Source of the DNA: Phoenix dactylifera
Lineage: Eukaryota; Streptophyta; Magnoliopsida; Arecales; Arecaceae
Assembly: GCF_009389715.1 (NCBI RefSeq)
Contig: NC_052395.1
Coordinates: forward strand, 25,531,482-25,595,481
Direction of reading: 5' to 3'
DNA length: 64,000 nucleotides
A model generated the notes under the pieces. That model was not told the DNA's origin, did no database searches, and was given only the letters and a program-made list of their open reading frames with translations. The position numbers and the translations under genes are program-made. This document shows positions 37,501 through 48,039 of the stretch, in pieces (positions within the stretch are counted from its first letter, which is position 1; the number at the start of each line of letters is the position of its first letter).

Positions 37501-40500
37501 AGGTCTAATTGCAAAAGTAGAGGTAATAATAGTATATAGATATCACTAGATATTGTGAATTAGATGGTTAAATCCAAATAAGTATACCAAACTAAGATTT
37601 TTAGTAAAATCCCTTCAATGCACTATGGACAATGTTGGCGTTCTGAATACTTCTGTTATTTATATATCTATATAAAGTAACTAAAGCATATTCTTGGAGA
37701 TCCTTTGGACCTCAACTTTTCACTCCTTTTCCTTCTCTTTTCCCCTTCATCATTTTATCTATTCCTACTTCAGTCCTATTATCTGATTTCTGCCCGGACA
37801 TACAATTTCATCGTAATCTGCGCCAATTGACCTAGGCCTCCACATAGCAAATGACAAATGTTAAATTCCAATTTTGCCCTTCCTTAGAACCATTTGTGGT
37901 CACTAAATTAGAGAAGGCATTCCTTGGATGGGAACACATTGGCCACTATGGAACGGTATTAGCATCAAATAATAGTGAGATGGTTGGAACTGAATCAATC
38001 CATGGTGTTAGTCTTATCGCAAACATGGTCTCAATAGCAATGTCATTCTATTCCACCACTGATAATGTCGTTGATTGTATGATGGTTATAACCACTGAAA
38101 TTTTCCTACAATATATGATATCCTATTTTTTATTGTTAAAATAATAACAATTATAACAATATTATAATAAAAAATAAGTGCTATTCTCCCAATCATTGTT
38201 CATTTGATAAAATTGTGATGAAAATATTTATCTTTTTATGGTTGTACAATCTCTTTTGGAGGGCTTGTGCGAGGACCCGTGCGGGCGTGTGTTTAGTCCC
38301 ACATCGGTTATTCGCTGGGTAGATCTTGGGTACTTATACAGGATCAAGGAACCCAAATAATATCTTCCGGCTAGCCATTTTGGGTGAGGTCTTGCGTTGT
38401 TACAAATGGTATCAGAGCAAACCTGCCCATAACCTATGTGGATTATGGGACATTGCAGCACGGATCCATTGGGGCTGACCACGGGCCAATCATAGTGTTT
38501 GTGATTAGATTTGAATAGATATGAACCCTTAGCCTGACGAGGACGTCAGGGCTTGAACGGCAGGAGTATGTGAGGATCCGTGCGGGCGTGTGTTGAGTCC
38601 CACATCGGTTATTTGCTGGGTAGATCTTGGGTATTTATACAGGATCAAGGAACCCAAATAATACCTTCTGGCTAGCCATTTTAGGTGAGGTCCTACGTTG
38701 TTACAGATTGTTGATGCAAAAAATTGAATTATAAGAACTACGATGATTTCCATTATTTTATACCTATACTATATTATTACATGAGAGTAATATGCTATTT
38801 AGATTCCATCCGTCAAATTTTGTGACAAGAATTCTCTTGAGTCATCTTTGTGCAAATATCCATGGAAAAATATGTAAGAAGTCAAATATATAAACCTCGT
38901 GTACTGTATTTATTTCTGCGCTCTCTCTTATCTACATAGTTTCTCACATCAAATGGACTTTATTTAAATGATCTCTACTCATCTCTTATTCGGATCCCTA
39001 TTGTGAGGACCCATGCGAGCGTGTGTTTAGTTTCACATCGGTTATTTGCTGGGTAGATCTTGGGTACTTATAAAGGATCAAGGAATCCAAATAATACTTT
39101 TCGGCTAGCCATTTTAGGTGAGGTCCTGGGTTGTTACAAATGGTTTCAGAGCGGACCTGGCCCATAATCTATGTGGACTAGGGGACACTGTAGCACGAAT
39201 TTATTGAGGCTGACCATGGGCCGATCGTAGTGTTTGTAATTAGATTTGAATGGATTTGAACCCTTAGCTTGATGAGGACGTTAGGGCTTAAACGGAGGGA
39301 GTATGTAAGGATCTGTACGAGCGTATGTTTAGTTCCACATCGGTTATTTGCTAGATAGATCTTGGGTACTTATACAGGATCGAGAAACCCAAATAATACC
39401 TTCCGTCTAGCCATTTTGGATAAGGTCCTGAGTTGTTACACAACTAAACTCTTTTAAATTTAAAATAGGCATAAAAACATCGATACTCCTTTTGTAATCC
39501 ACATATTTTCTCTCTCCTATCCTTTAATCCTTTAAACTGTTTTACTTTATTTTTTAATATGCATTGCATGTGTCTAATTGCTAGTACAACATTGTGAAGG
39601 GAGCCAGAAACCATTATAGTTTAACTTCAAGTTTAAAAAATTTATGTGGTTAAGACCTTTATCAAATAATTATAAGTTACCAATCTAATATGGTGCATAA
39701 CATGGCGCCATAAGAGTGGCCCAAGCTCCCGTGCTTACCACCAATCGGAACACCAAAACATCAATTGGGATGATTCCATACTAAAGATCCGATGTAAGAG
39801 TTTTGCCTTAGGCCTAGAATTTGTTTGATTTTTTTATCATTGTTACTTCAGCAATATATTATAAGGGAGCAGTTAACTCGAGCATTGGTGACCATAGATC
39901 CATGGTTTAAAATTAATCGCCGTTATAATCACATTAGGTCTCTCTCCAATAATTAGGGCTGCAAATGGGTCATGTCAGACTGTGGGATGCTTGACCTCGA
40001 CCTGACATAGTTTCATGTTTGGATCTTAATTTAGGGCTCGAATCCAACACATTTGTTGATCGGATTGGGTTAGGTTGAGCCTATGGAAAAGATTTTAGAC
40101 CTAATGGATGAATCATATTGGGTTGGGTCAACTATGACCTAGATGGTTATGCCATTTTGGGCTTTGCTCTCACCGAAGCTATTGCATCGTTTGCCCCAAT
40201 GATGGCGTCTCTGATCTCATTCGTATTCCAGTTCCCATTTGACCACAGAAAGTCTCTTTGTAAAGACTCCAGGTGGTCAACTGTTGATAATGGTATCTTG
40301 AAAGAGCTCATTCTGTGGTTGGATATGCCAGCCGTGACTTATTTTATGAGCGTAAGGCGACAAAGAAAGGAAAAACTTCTAGCTACGCTACTGGCTCTGC
40401 GGGATCCGCTGGGTATCAAACTGCTTGCTTCGGTCGAGATCCAGATTCTGAGAGTAGTGATCGAGAGCCTGATTCTGACGTTCGTGAGCGTGACCCAGAC

Positions 40501-43500
40501 CTTCGTGATCCATATACGCCATAACAATAGAGCAGTTGTTTTGTGCTGATATTGCGTATTGCGATTCTCTAACCCGAGATGTCTTGATGCAGGTTTGAAC
40601 TGAGCCAAGTCGGCTCTACAGTTTAGGCCAAGCATTTAGTTATCATTTTATAACTAAAATATTGCAATTGATAATTAAATATAAAATTATTAAAATTTTA
40701 CATAAACTACAAAGCCAATTTAAATATGAATTTCCATTCCAAAGCTTTTTTTTATAATTTGTCCAAGAAAGTGATCACTGCTAATATACAACAATTTTAA
40801 AAAATAAATACTTGTATACTTGAGAATATTATATATTGGGATCCAGCTAAACAAACAATGAATGTTTAAACATAATTAATGAAAATAGGTAAGAGGAGAC
40901 GAGCTTATTGAGATGAACGAAGAGGGATTAGTTTAAAAAGGTTCATTCGATGAGTTGAAAAGATATTGGGGGTGAAGAAAATGAGGTTTTATATACTTTG
41001 GGTTTTCAGGTCGGGTTGGATTCAGTTGGGTTAGATTGGTCTATTTTTTGTTGATGAAATTAAACCTGGATATTATATTGGTCGGGTCAGGTTGGATCAA
41101 GTCAGAAAAGATAATCCAAAATCCAGACCCAACCTAGTACAAGTTTGCAAGCTACATTTTTTAAAAATAAATATTTATATACTTAATATTACAAATAAGA
41201 ATCCACCTAAACAAACAATGAATATTTAAATATAATTATGTGAAAATAGGTGAGGAGATTGGGTTATTGAGATGAACAAATAGAATTAGTTTAAGTAAGG
41301 TTCATTTAGTGAATTGAAAAGATATGAAAATGAGGTTTTATATAATTTGGGTTTTCAGGTCGTGTTTGATCCAATTGGGTCAGGTTGCTTCAAATCAGAA
41401 AACATGCATCCAATTTTTTGAGCCCTAACCCGACCCATGGGTCTCCAAAAATGTGGTGGGTCAGGTGGTTGAGTCATTGATCAACCCAACCGTTTTGCAA
41501 CCTTACTAATAATAGAAAAAAGGACAATAGTTATTATAATGGTATTTACAATTATAATAATATTTCAAGATTCAATTTTATTTAACTTTTTATAAAAGTG
41601 ATTTTATAACAGTGATTTGGATAACATTTGTCCAATAAAACATTGTTATATTTGCTAGATTCATGGTATGCTGTACCGATCGGTACAGGTCGGTACCGGG
41701 CGTACCGTACCCGTACCAATGGATACCGGTATCGGTACGCCAGTGTCGGTACGCCTGACGTACCGCATACCGTACCGTACCGACATTCGGTACGCTTATG
41801 CTAGTGCGGCACCGGTACGGGGTTCGGTACCGGTACGGCGAACCTTAGCTAGAAGTATGCTCTAGAAGCCAATGTGGCTGATGCATATTTGTAATCTGGG
41901 ACATAAATTTTTAATTTGACTCTTATTAATAAATAAGATTGGGCAATTTGTTTTTCATTCATGTTTGTATGTATCCATGAATCGTCCAAGAAATTAATAG
42001 ATGATGACACATATTCTCAAAGAGTTGAGAATTTGAGGCATGTGTCATTAGGGATTAATTTCTAAATGCTCCTGATCGATGGATCCATCACGAGGGACGG
42101 TGATCGATCCGCTGAGATTAGTGCACACATCACTTAGTCAGATGGACGAGTCTCGAGTCCACGGTATAGAGACACTGGAGTGATTATGCCAGTACTTGTT
42201 AGAGAACAAGGTACTGAGCGTGACCAAAGAAAGTAGTCACATGGATGTCTATCCACTCGTCAGTGACTACTTATGCTGCAGTTGTATGACTGGTGCTTTG
42301 ACCTGCGATGCCTCAGCTATTCACTGTGAGGTTGCTGTAGTTTGACGAGCATGTGAACTTGGGCCCTAGCCATTCGGGTCCTTGTAGTACGAATTGGCTG
42401 CAGTAAGTCCATTTCGAAATAGGGTTGCATCTAGATGGAATCTATCGACCTTGATAGATTAAGAGTGATCCTATGTGATTTATGAGATTGAGTTCGATAA
42501 ATTTTTGGTCAGGTATTTTGGAAAAAGAATTTTCCATATTTCAAACTGGAAGTCGAATAAATCTGACATATGACAGACAATGAAGTTTGACGAGTTATCC
42601 ATAACCTCCATCACGTCGGGATCCATGATAGAGGGACTGTATCATACGCTAACTGCACGTAGAGGTTCAGACATTCCATTCTGCTGGGTTGCCATCACAT
42701 ACTGCTAGGTGTCACTAGTGGATTGTGAGACTCGAAGGCATTCACTTGGCGATCAGTGAACCCTGAGAGTAGAATTGAAATAGTTTCAGTCCACTGAAAG
42801 GAGCTTCAGTGATATTGAGATAGAGATCTAATTGTCTCACTACCAGTCAGAATAGAACCTACGGGGTCACACAAATAGAGAATTTAATTAGTCAGACTAT
42901 TATAATCGTGATTTTGAATCACAATAGAAATCAATCATCAATATGATTGGAGATTGAATTAACCCACTAAGTGTTAGTGAGTTAATGGAAGAAAAATTAA
43001 GTGGAATTGATTGCAATTGGATTGCAATTGGGCTGTTTAAATGAGCCAAATTAAATTGAGTTCGACCCAAATTGATTTGGGTTCATGATTGGGTCAATTG
43101 GATTAAACCAGGATTTGTGCGGACTCTAAAGTCCACATGGCACTCTATCATGCATGACGCCATAGGGATTAATCCCAATTGGATTAGGCTCTAATCAATT
43201 GATTAAGTGGACACTTGGCATTTATCCAAGGATGGGTTATTTCGAGAAGTTTGTCTCCTACTCATGATAGACTTTGGAAAAAGCCCTAAACCCAAATTTA
43301 TTTAAAGGACCCTTGAGGCGTTATAGGTATGAGTTCTCCTCTTCCTCTCCACGCCTCCTTCCCTCTTCCCTTCTTCCTTTCCCACGGCAGCAAGAGGAGG
43401 CCCTCCTCTCTCCTCACGGCAGCAATGTGAAAGGTTTCTTCTTCCTCCAAGTGTTGGAAAGAAAAGAAGAAGAAGAAGCAAAGGAAGAGATCAAATCACG

Positions 43501-46500
43501 CCAAGGAAGAAGGTGTTCTTCCTTACGTCAGCCCCTTCTTCCTCTTCTCCTTCTCCACGGCAGCAAGGGGTGCTCTTCATCCTCTTCTTCCATGGGTGCA
43601 AGGAAAGGAAGATCCATGGTTAAAGCTACATCCCTCATCTTCCTCCATCGTGAGCAAGGTTGAAGAAGAAAGGATTTTTCTTCAAAGAGGTATGCTGCAG
43701 ATTTTTATCATCCAATCTATTTGATAGTCATGGGAGGTCTTTGCAAGGAGCTAGCACTCCGGTAAGACCTTATCTCAGATGATTAGATCCTCGTGTGGAT
43801 ACCTGTAGAGGCCGGACATGTGTGCGGCTTAATCAGGAACCTAAAAAGATCATCAGGCTGCGGTGTTCATAAAACCGCATAAGGTTTGAAGATGGGATCT
43901 TCAAATAGTTATCTCTGAATTTTGTTTCTATTTACATGAATGTTAATCAACCTCCTTCAGATCTTAATCTCCCTCCCTCTTGAGTTCAAGGATCTTCTGG
44001 ATTTGGATTCAGAAAAATTTTTGAACTCTACAATTCTTGGCACGTTCATACGATGAATGACGTCTCGTGCGGTATTCCGCTGCAATTGTTGCATCACGCG
44101 GGGCGTAACTCAGCAATATTGGTGTTGTATAATTTATCATTCTATATATAATTAATAAGTACCCATCACAAGGGTTGGGGCAACTAATGTTTGGTCAACT
44201 ATGATTTTGATGGGAATCCACTATATTAGAATAATGTAGTTATTGAGACCCTTGTGATCAATGGAAAGAGCAAATGTACAGTGATCGCTTAAGTTATCAA
44301 TCAATGTAACCCTATGCCCAAGAATCGTCTTTTATGATTACATTTCTTCATATTACTAGCATCCAATTACATGGTCATGATCTGGAATAAGTTTTTGTTT
44401 TTAGGAACTATGAGGGACTTTCGTGCTTGATAGGTGAATAAATTGATTGTTGAGTAATTTAACTTAATTTTGGTATAACCCATATTACTATGTTGCTTTC
44501 CTCAAATTTGTAAATTGTTTGCATTTGATAAACATGTTGTAAATATTTACTCCTATGATGTGTCTAACTAATTCTGTGACCATAATGTTGTTGGTTAATC
44601 ATGTGATGATTGAAATACAAATGATTCTAAAAGCATTTTTGATTGTGATAGTAACCGATAGATGATTTGCTTATGCTCAGACTTCATTATGGTATAATCA
44701 GGAGGTGAAGTTAATGGTTGTTTTCCTATAAAATTCACTTTAAAAGTGTGATAGGATATACAATTATTCAAAAGCAATGTATCTGTTCAGGCCTAGATTT
44801 CTAGTGTTATTCCATTACAATGAACCCCTATCAAAATCATTATTGGTCATTGTAATGGCCATAATGACTATTATTTGCCACGTAAGATGTGATTTCAAAT
44901 TTGTTGGCATTATAGCAGAAAATATTGAAAAAAAAAACAATGTAGTCTTCCAACTCATTGTCCATGTCATAGAAATTATTATTTTTAGGTGGTACAAACT
45001 TCTCTAGAGAGAAAATTAGTTAAAATTTTAATTTTAAATATCACACTTTATTTGGAGAAGTAGTACAAATGCGAATAATACCCATTATTTGTGTTATAAT
45101 GGGTTGTTATGATACAAGATAGCCATTCTTCAATATTGCATATACAACATAATGGAGGTCAAAACTGTCATATCTGTTATTTCATAATTGGTGTGGGTTC
45201 TTAGTGATAATGCCATGGTTCATCATACCGACCCGAACATGGTGGTACGGGACACTTGTACCGGTAACTAGTATGGGTGGTGTATCGACATTCGGTACGT
45301 TGAAAAGATTCTGTATCGTACCAACACAGTGTTAGTGTGGCACTTGTACGGGATCCAGTACCGAGACGGTGAACTTTGGATAATGCTATATTAAAAATGA
45401 ATTTTTATTTAAGAAAATTTTGTCCTTATTATATTTATAGATTGCACGTAACATGAGAGAGTTCACCGTTTCTGCAATCAGTTTATAGTATGAAAGGATT
45501 TTCTTTTTATTTTTTTAGAAGGAATATTATGAAAGGTACGTTGAACTTGATATTTCTTTGCGAGTAGTTTAAGTGCTTTTTCTCCTCTTTCACTCCCGTA
45601 AGAAATTATCAAAAAACTGATTGGTTGTGCTTAATATATGGCAACTTTTTCTAGACCATTAGAGAAAAAAGGGTCGTTAAATCTAGACATAACTTCACAT
45701 AATTGCCTTCATTTTTGCTAAATCTAGACCATTAGAGAAAAAAGGGTCGTTAAACAGTTTGTTGCATTTTGTGTGTAAAAACAAAACTACTGTTATCTTA
45801 CACAGTTTGTTAGGTTTTTGAAAAAATTGATAGTTTGTTTAGTTATTAATAGATTGGTTTTTCCTTGACAAATATTAACATATAGATGGATAATTTCTTA
45901 TTTGTTTTGAACTTAGTAAAACTGTACATTGATCACGACACAATAAGTTTCCTCATATTGCATATAAGTTTAGTATTATGGTTGATATATTGTTGCATAG
46001 TTGCAGATTAATTATCAAATACGTACGCAGTTCATATTTTTTTATTGTCATATAAATTATTCTGGTTCCTTATATACTCTTCTGTTGGGTTCAGCTTCCT
46101 GTGCATCATGGACGGGCTTTGGTAGCCACCAGTAAATAAATTTTCACCATTGCTTTTTCATTCTTATAACTACTTTATCAATCCTCAGGAACAAAAGTGA
46201 AGGGTTTTTTATTGCAGCTGAGCTTCTGAAGAAAATGTGTTCAATACAAGAAGGCCTTGCTGCAGTTCACAATTTACAGGGTCATTTAAGGAGATTAAAC
46301 TTTCTTGCTCAGGATCTTGAAAGGAAGACAGAGCTGCAGAAGAGGTGAGACAACATGCGATCTTTTCATTGTCTCAAGCATATAAGATGTACTGAATATG
46401 TTGATATTGTACCTGCTGCCTCCATTCATATAGGAATGCTCGCCTGCGTGCTGAAAGGGACATTACCATGCGAAGGTTTAGAGAAACTGTCAACCTATTA

Positions 46501-46527
46501 CTTCTAGTTGCAGATGATAATCAGTGA
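28571..46527 (+). CDS. ASPM: ASPM C-terminal exons: IQ repeats and armadillo-like end, intact
   Basis: Nine exons (28571-28757, 30063-30242, 30321-30878, 31039-31283, 31431-31559, 35615-35804, 37210-37435, 46189-46344, 46434-46527) total 1965 nt, exactly 655 codons, with every junction in phase and a TGA at 46525-46527. IQ-type calmodulin-binding motifs recur: AARVIQSHFRGNIERNKF, AAIALQSHIRGQIMRSRY, LAAIKIQRAWKRF, AAIKIQSNWRCWYIR, VVVIQRFSRGHLARNK, AIFIQSFIRGQGARR and VVLIQAYVRGWIARQ. After them SANVDNDMRLINRLVSALSE-like helices and ETLVSAGAVNILLKQIHSLN form the armadillo-like tail. The protein ends FRETVNLLLLVADDNQ. No start codon or promoter for an independent short form was identified; this is the preserved half of the ASPM homologue. 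Confidence 0.8.
31560..35614. other. 4-kb ASPM intron with inserted sequence
   Basis: Purine-rich block at 31870-32080, a GC-richer block at 32870-33420 that looks like old retroelement or gene debris (unassigned), and a terminal-inverted-repeat element at about 33889-34372. No intact gene. Confidence 0.45.
33889..34372. mobile_element. MITE-like element with TIRs
   Basis: The left end GGCCCTGTTTTGCATCACTT is mirrored by the right end AAGTGATGCCAAATGCAACC. Inside, TTTTCAGTTATTTTTTTTCA pairs loosely with TGAAAACTGAAAACAG. The GC-rich centre encodes His/Pro/Cys-rich nonsense frames. No convincing target duplication could be read, so the superfamily is not assigned. Confidence 0.5.
38266..38705 (+). 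mobile_element. TRIM retroelement, copy 1
   Basis: Two 139/137-bp LTRs (38266-38404 and 38569-38705) begin TGTG and end GTTGTTACA. The first is followed after two bases by TGGTATCAGAGC (38407-38418), the perfect primer-binding site for initiator Met-tRNA. A purine-rich tract (GGCAGGAG) precedes the second LTR. The interior of 164 bp has no coding capacity. This is the anatomy of a terminal-repeat retrotransposon in miniature. The LTR phrase AGTCCCACATCGG is familiar from plant TRIMs. Confidence 0.8.
38407..38418 (+). other. Primer-binding site, initiator Met-tRNA
   Basis: TGGTATCAGAGC, complementary to the 3' end of plant initiator methionine tRNA, two bases after the 5' LTR of TRIM copy 1. 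It would prime minus-strand DNA synthesis by enzymes supplied by autonomous elements. Confidence 0.8.
39002..39440 (+). mobile_element. TRIM retroelement, copy 2
   Basis: Same family and orientation as the element at 38266. LTRs at 39002-39138 and 39304-39440; the primer site is TGGTTTCAGAGC (39141-39152), one base from the consensus. The two LTRs differ mainly by C-to-T and G-to-A changes (CCCATGCGAGC against TCTGTACGAGC), the decay expected from methylated cytosines. No target duplication was legible. It lies 297 bp after copy 1. Confidence 0.75.
39954..41505. mobile_element. hAT-like non-autonomous element enclosing mitochondrial DNA
   Basis: The ends TAGGGCTGCAAATGGGTC and (right end, reversed) TAAGGTTGCAAAACGGTTGG form inverted repeats in the Ac/Ds style. 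The flanks CCAATAAT (39946-39953) and CTAATAAT (41506-41513) are an 8-bp target duplication with one mismatch, as expected for hAT transposition. The interior has GGGTCGGGTT-rich sub-terminal sequence on both sides and a direct duplication (about 40790-41155 and 41160-41400, sharing AAACAAACAATGAAT and GGTTTTCAGGTCG). Between 40145 and roughly 40640 lies unrelated DNA that begins with mitochondrial atp9 sequence. No transposase frame is present. Confidence 0.7.
40145..40228 (+). pseudogene. atp9: Mitochondrial atp9 3' fragment (nuclear mitochondrial DNA)
   Basis: The plus strand reads GYAILGFALTEAIASFAPMM then ASLISFVF. This is the second transmembrane helix of mitochondrial ATP synthase subunit 9. 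In the mature plant protein the corresponding residues are IALFALMMAFLILFVF: Ser, Pro, Ser and Ser here are the genomic codons that RNA editing changes to Leu, Leu, Phe and Leu. The copy therefore came from mitochondrial DNA, not from edited cDNA. It lacks the 5' half of the gene and runs on into 400 bp of GC-richer sequence (to about 40640) that may be mitochondrial flank; I could not identify it. Not functional. Confidence 0.75.
41662..41847. mobile_element. GTACC-rich hAT-type MITE, copy 1
   Basis: A 186-bp block packed with GTACCG/CGGTAC words, starting CATGGTATGCTGTACC and ending GGTACGGCGAACCTTA. The flanks GCTAGATT (41654-41661) and GCTAGAAG (41848-41855) share six of eight bases. It has the same end pattern (CA...GTTC-like, GAACCTT) as the copy at 45214. 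It is highly self-complementary. Confidence 0.6.
41880..44110 (+). mobile_element. LTR-like retroelement block
   Basis: A 2.2-kb stretch differing from its surroundings, without coding domains. It begins near TGTAATCTGGGACATAAAT with ATTAATAAATAAG, contains a TATA-like TATTTAAAGG (43299-43308) followed by a C/T-rich leader with runs of GAAGAAG, and ends near GGTATTCCGCTGCAATTGTT and CACGCGGGGC. This is the layout of a long LTR (U3, TATA, C/T-rich R-U5). Exact ends, target duplication and primer site could not be fixed, so it is a probable solo or degraded LTR. The 129-codon frame at 43274 is accidental. Confidence 0.4.
44111..45213. other. ASPM intron, no feature recognised
   Basis: AT-rich intronic sequence with short accidental frames only. 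Confidence 0.4.
45214..45378. mobile_element. GTACC-rich hAT-type MITE, copy 2, perfect TSD
   Basis: 165 bp starting CATGGTTCATCATACCGAC and ending GACGGTGAACTTTG, with several GTACC/GGTAC words. It is flanked by the perfect 8-bp direct repeat GATAATGC (45206-45213, 45379-45386), the hAT signature. It shares TATCGACATTCGGTACG-like and GTGCGGCAC/GTGTGGCAC segments with the copy at 41662. Confidence 0.7.
45650..45754. repeat. Tandem duplication, 73-bp period
   Basis: The 32-bp word beginning TCTAGACCATTAGAGAAAA and ending GGGTCGTTAAA occurs at 45650-45681 and again at 45723-45754. It lies in the last large ASPM intron. Confidence 0.7.
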
Positions 46528-48039
46528 CAAAATTTGAGGCTTTTTAATTGCCATTTTGTGGAGATTCCGTCCTGATTAATTTCAGGCTTCTAAATGCTAT
46601 ACATGAACAGCCATGTACATGATAAATGGTACTAATCTTAAGTGCCAAACAATGTAGTACACTAAGCTGTTGGTATCTGTATATGGTGTTGATGCTTAAA
46701 AATGAAGCCTTTCATATTATCATTGATAAGCCATCATTGGTTGGATTGTGATTTTGTATACACTTGATGGAAAAAAGCAGGCAAGGCAATATGATTGTTG
46801 GATTCCAGCAGTACTCTAAAATCTTTGACATGGCTCGAGTTTATACAAGTTGAACGAATACAACGTAGTCACCAAGCTTGTGGTAAGCCATGTTGGTTTT
46901 GTAAGTTTCATCAGTAAGAAGGATGACAATTCGTTTAATGAGATCTGGAGCACCTCATGGATCATCTCCCTCTTTCACATAAAGTCCTCTAGCTCATGTC
47001 GTCTGGAGAGTTCTTTTGAGGGCGACATGTTTGGCTAATCTTGTACCGCACGCAATATATAGCCAAGCAACAAGAGTTCCTCTCACAGAGTAATAACAAT
47101 CTTACATGCCAGCAATTTATTTTGTGAATTCATTGGAGCCTTTGATCATCTATGTGCCTGCAGTTTGTTGAGTCACCCAAGTTATTGATCACTGGCGTGG
47201 AGAGGTGTACTGAACTGATGCTACTTACATACTGTTAATGTGGCTCGCTTCAAATTGACATCTTGTATGATTGTGCTGAAACGACTATTCAGTTTTCAAA
47301 ATGAAATGACAGCACTGCAAGTAGTGTCATAGCCATAAGACAGGCGCAAAAGCATGCCCACTATTTGGCCTTTCCATGCGCTCTCATCTTCATTTTCTAC
47401 TCAAAAGCTCTTCTTATGCCGCAGTTTGTGATAATAATGACTTCCCGTTGTCTTTGAATTCACAAGAGGAATTTGTAATACAATTTCTCGGTTATGTTGT
47501 GGAATGAGAACTCCTTAAGGTCTAAAAATCAGATGATTAGAAGTTTATAGTTTCAAATTTAGATTTCTCTCTTTGATATATTTCCTTTTTCCCTTTTTTG
47601 AATCTTCTTTCTTAAGTGAACTCTATTCAAATCAAAAAAATTTAATTCCAAGAGAAGCATAAATCATGATTTTGAAATTGGAAACATCAATGCAACCTTA
47701 GAAACCATCGTCCATACTTATTAATAGCAAATAATTTACATCAAGCCACTCAACTCATCTGCCTCGGTTGCATCTAACTTTGAACAACCATGAGTTCTTG
47801 CATTAGCTAAGAAACTAGAGTTTATGCTAACAAGTACAGGCTCCAACTCTAATAATGCTACATGTCATACAGCATCAAGTATCAAGTTCAAGGCTTTGTA
47901 CATACTAGTGTACCATGCTGGAAAGACAAGATATTTGATAGGACTAATTGGTGCTAGAAGAACTTCTCGAACATAATCCTTGTTGAACTAAGCTGAAACC
48001 CTTAGATTCCTTTGGGTGGTACTGCTGAAATTTCCAGAC
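46528..48039. other. Intergenic between convergent ASPM and PAP18 3' ends
   Basis: Contains the two 3' UTRs. Nothing else coding was recognised; several short frames are unsupported. Confidence 0.45.

Larger units (their letters stand above)
20598..46527 (+). pseudogene. ASPM: ASPM (abnormal spindle) homologue, whole locus
   Basis: Seventeen exons by hand-splicing: about 20598-21268, 22294-22754, 22846-22926, 22997-23139, 23222-23409, 27965-28085, 28183-28302, 28375-28483, 28571-28757, 30063-30242, 30321-30878, 31039-31283, 31431-31559, 35615-35804, 37210-37435, 46189-46344 and 46434-46527. Order matches plant ASPM: N-terminal PFFRDVSN segment, conserved KMKAHCPVVTDLG block, calponin-homology region (DTRKKNLHNCSVAMQYLK), a run of IQ motifs and an armadillo-like C-terminus. 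ASPM binds microtubule minus ends and organises spindles. The first seven or eight exons contain many frame breaks, so a full-length protein cannot be made from this sequence as given. The last nine exons are intact. It could be a decaying paralogue, a locus reduced to its 3' half, or an assembly with local indel errors. Confidence 0.75.

Noticed and set aside
40118..40549. 143-codon frame as a real protein gene
   Set aside because: Starts in transposon sequence, runs through the atp9 fragment and ends in unassigned insert; a composite with no gene structure.
43274..43663. 129-codon open frame
   Set aside because: Low-complexity Glu/Lys/Ser/Leu-rich frame in the C/T- and GAA-rich leader of an LTR-like block.
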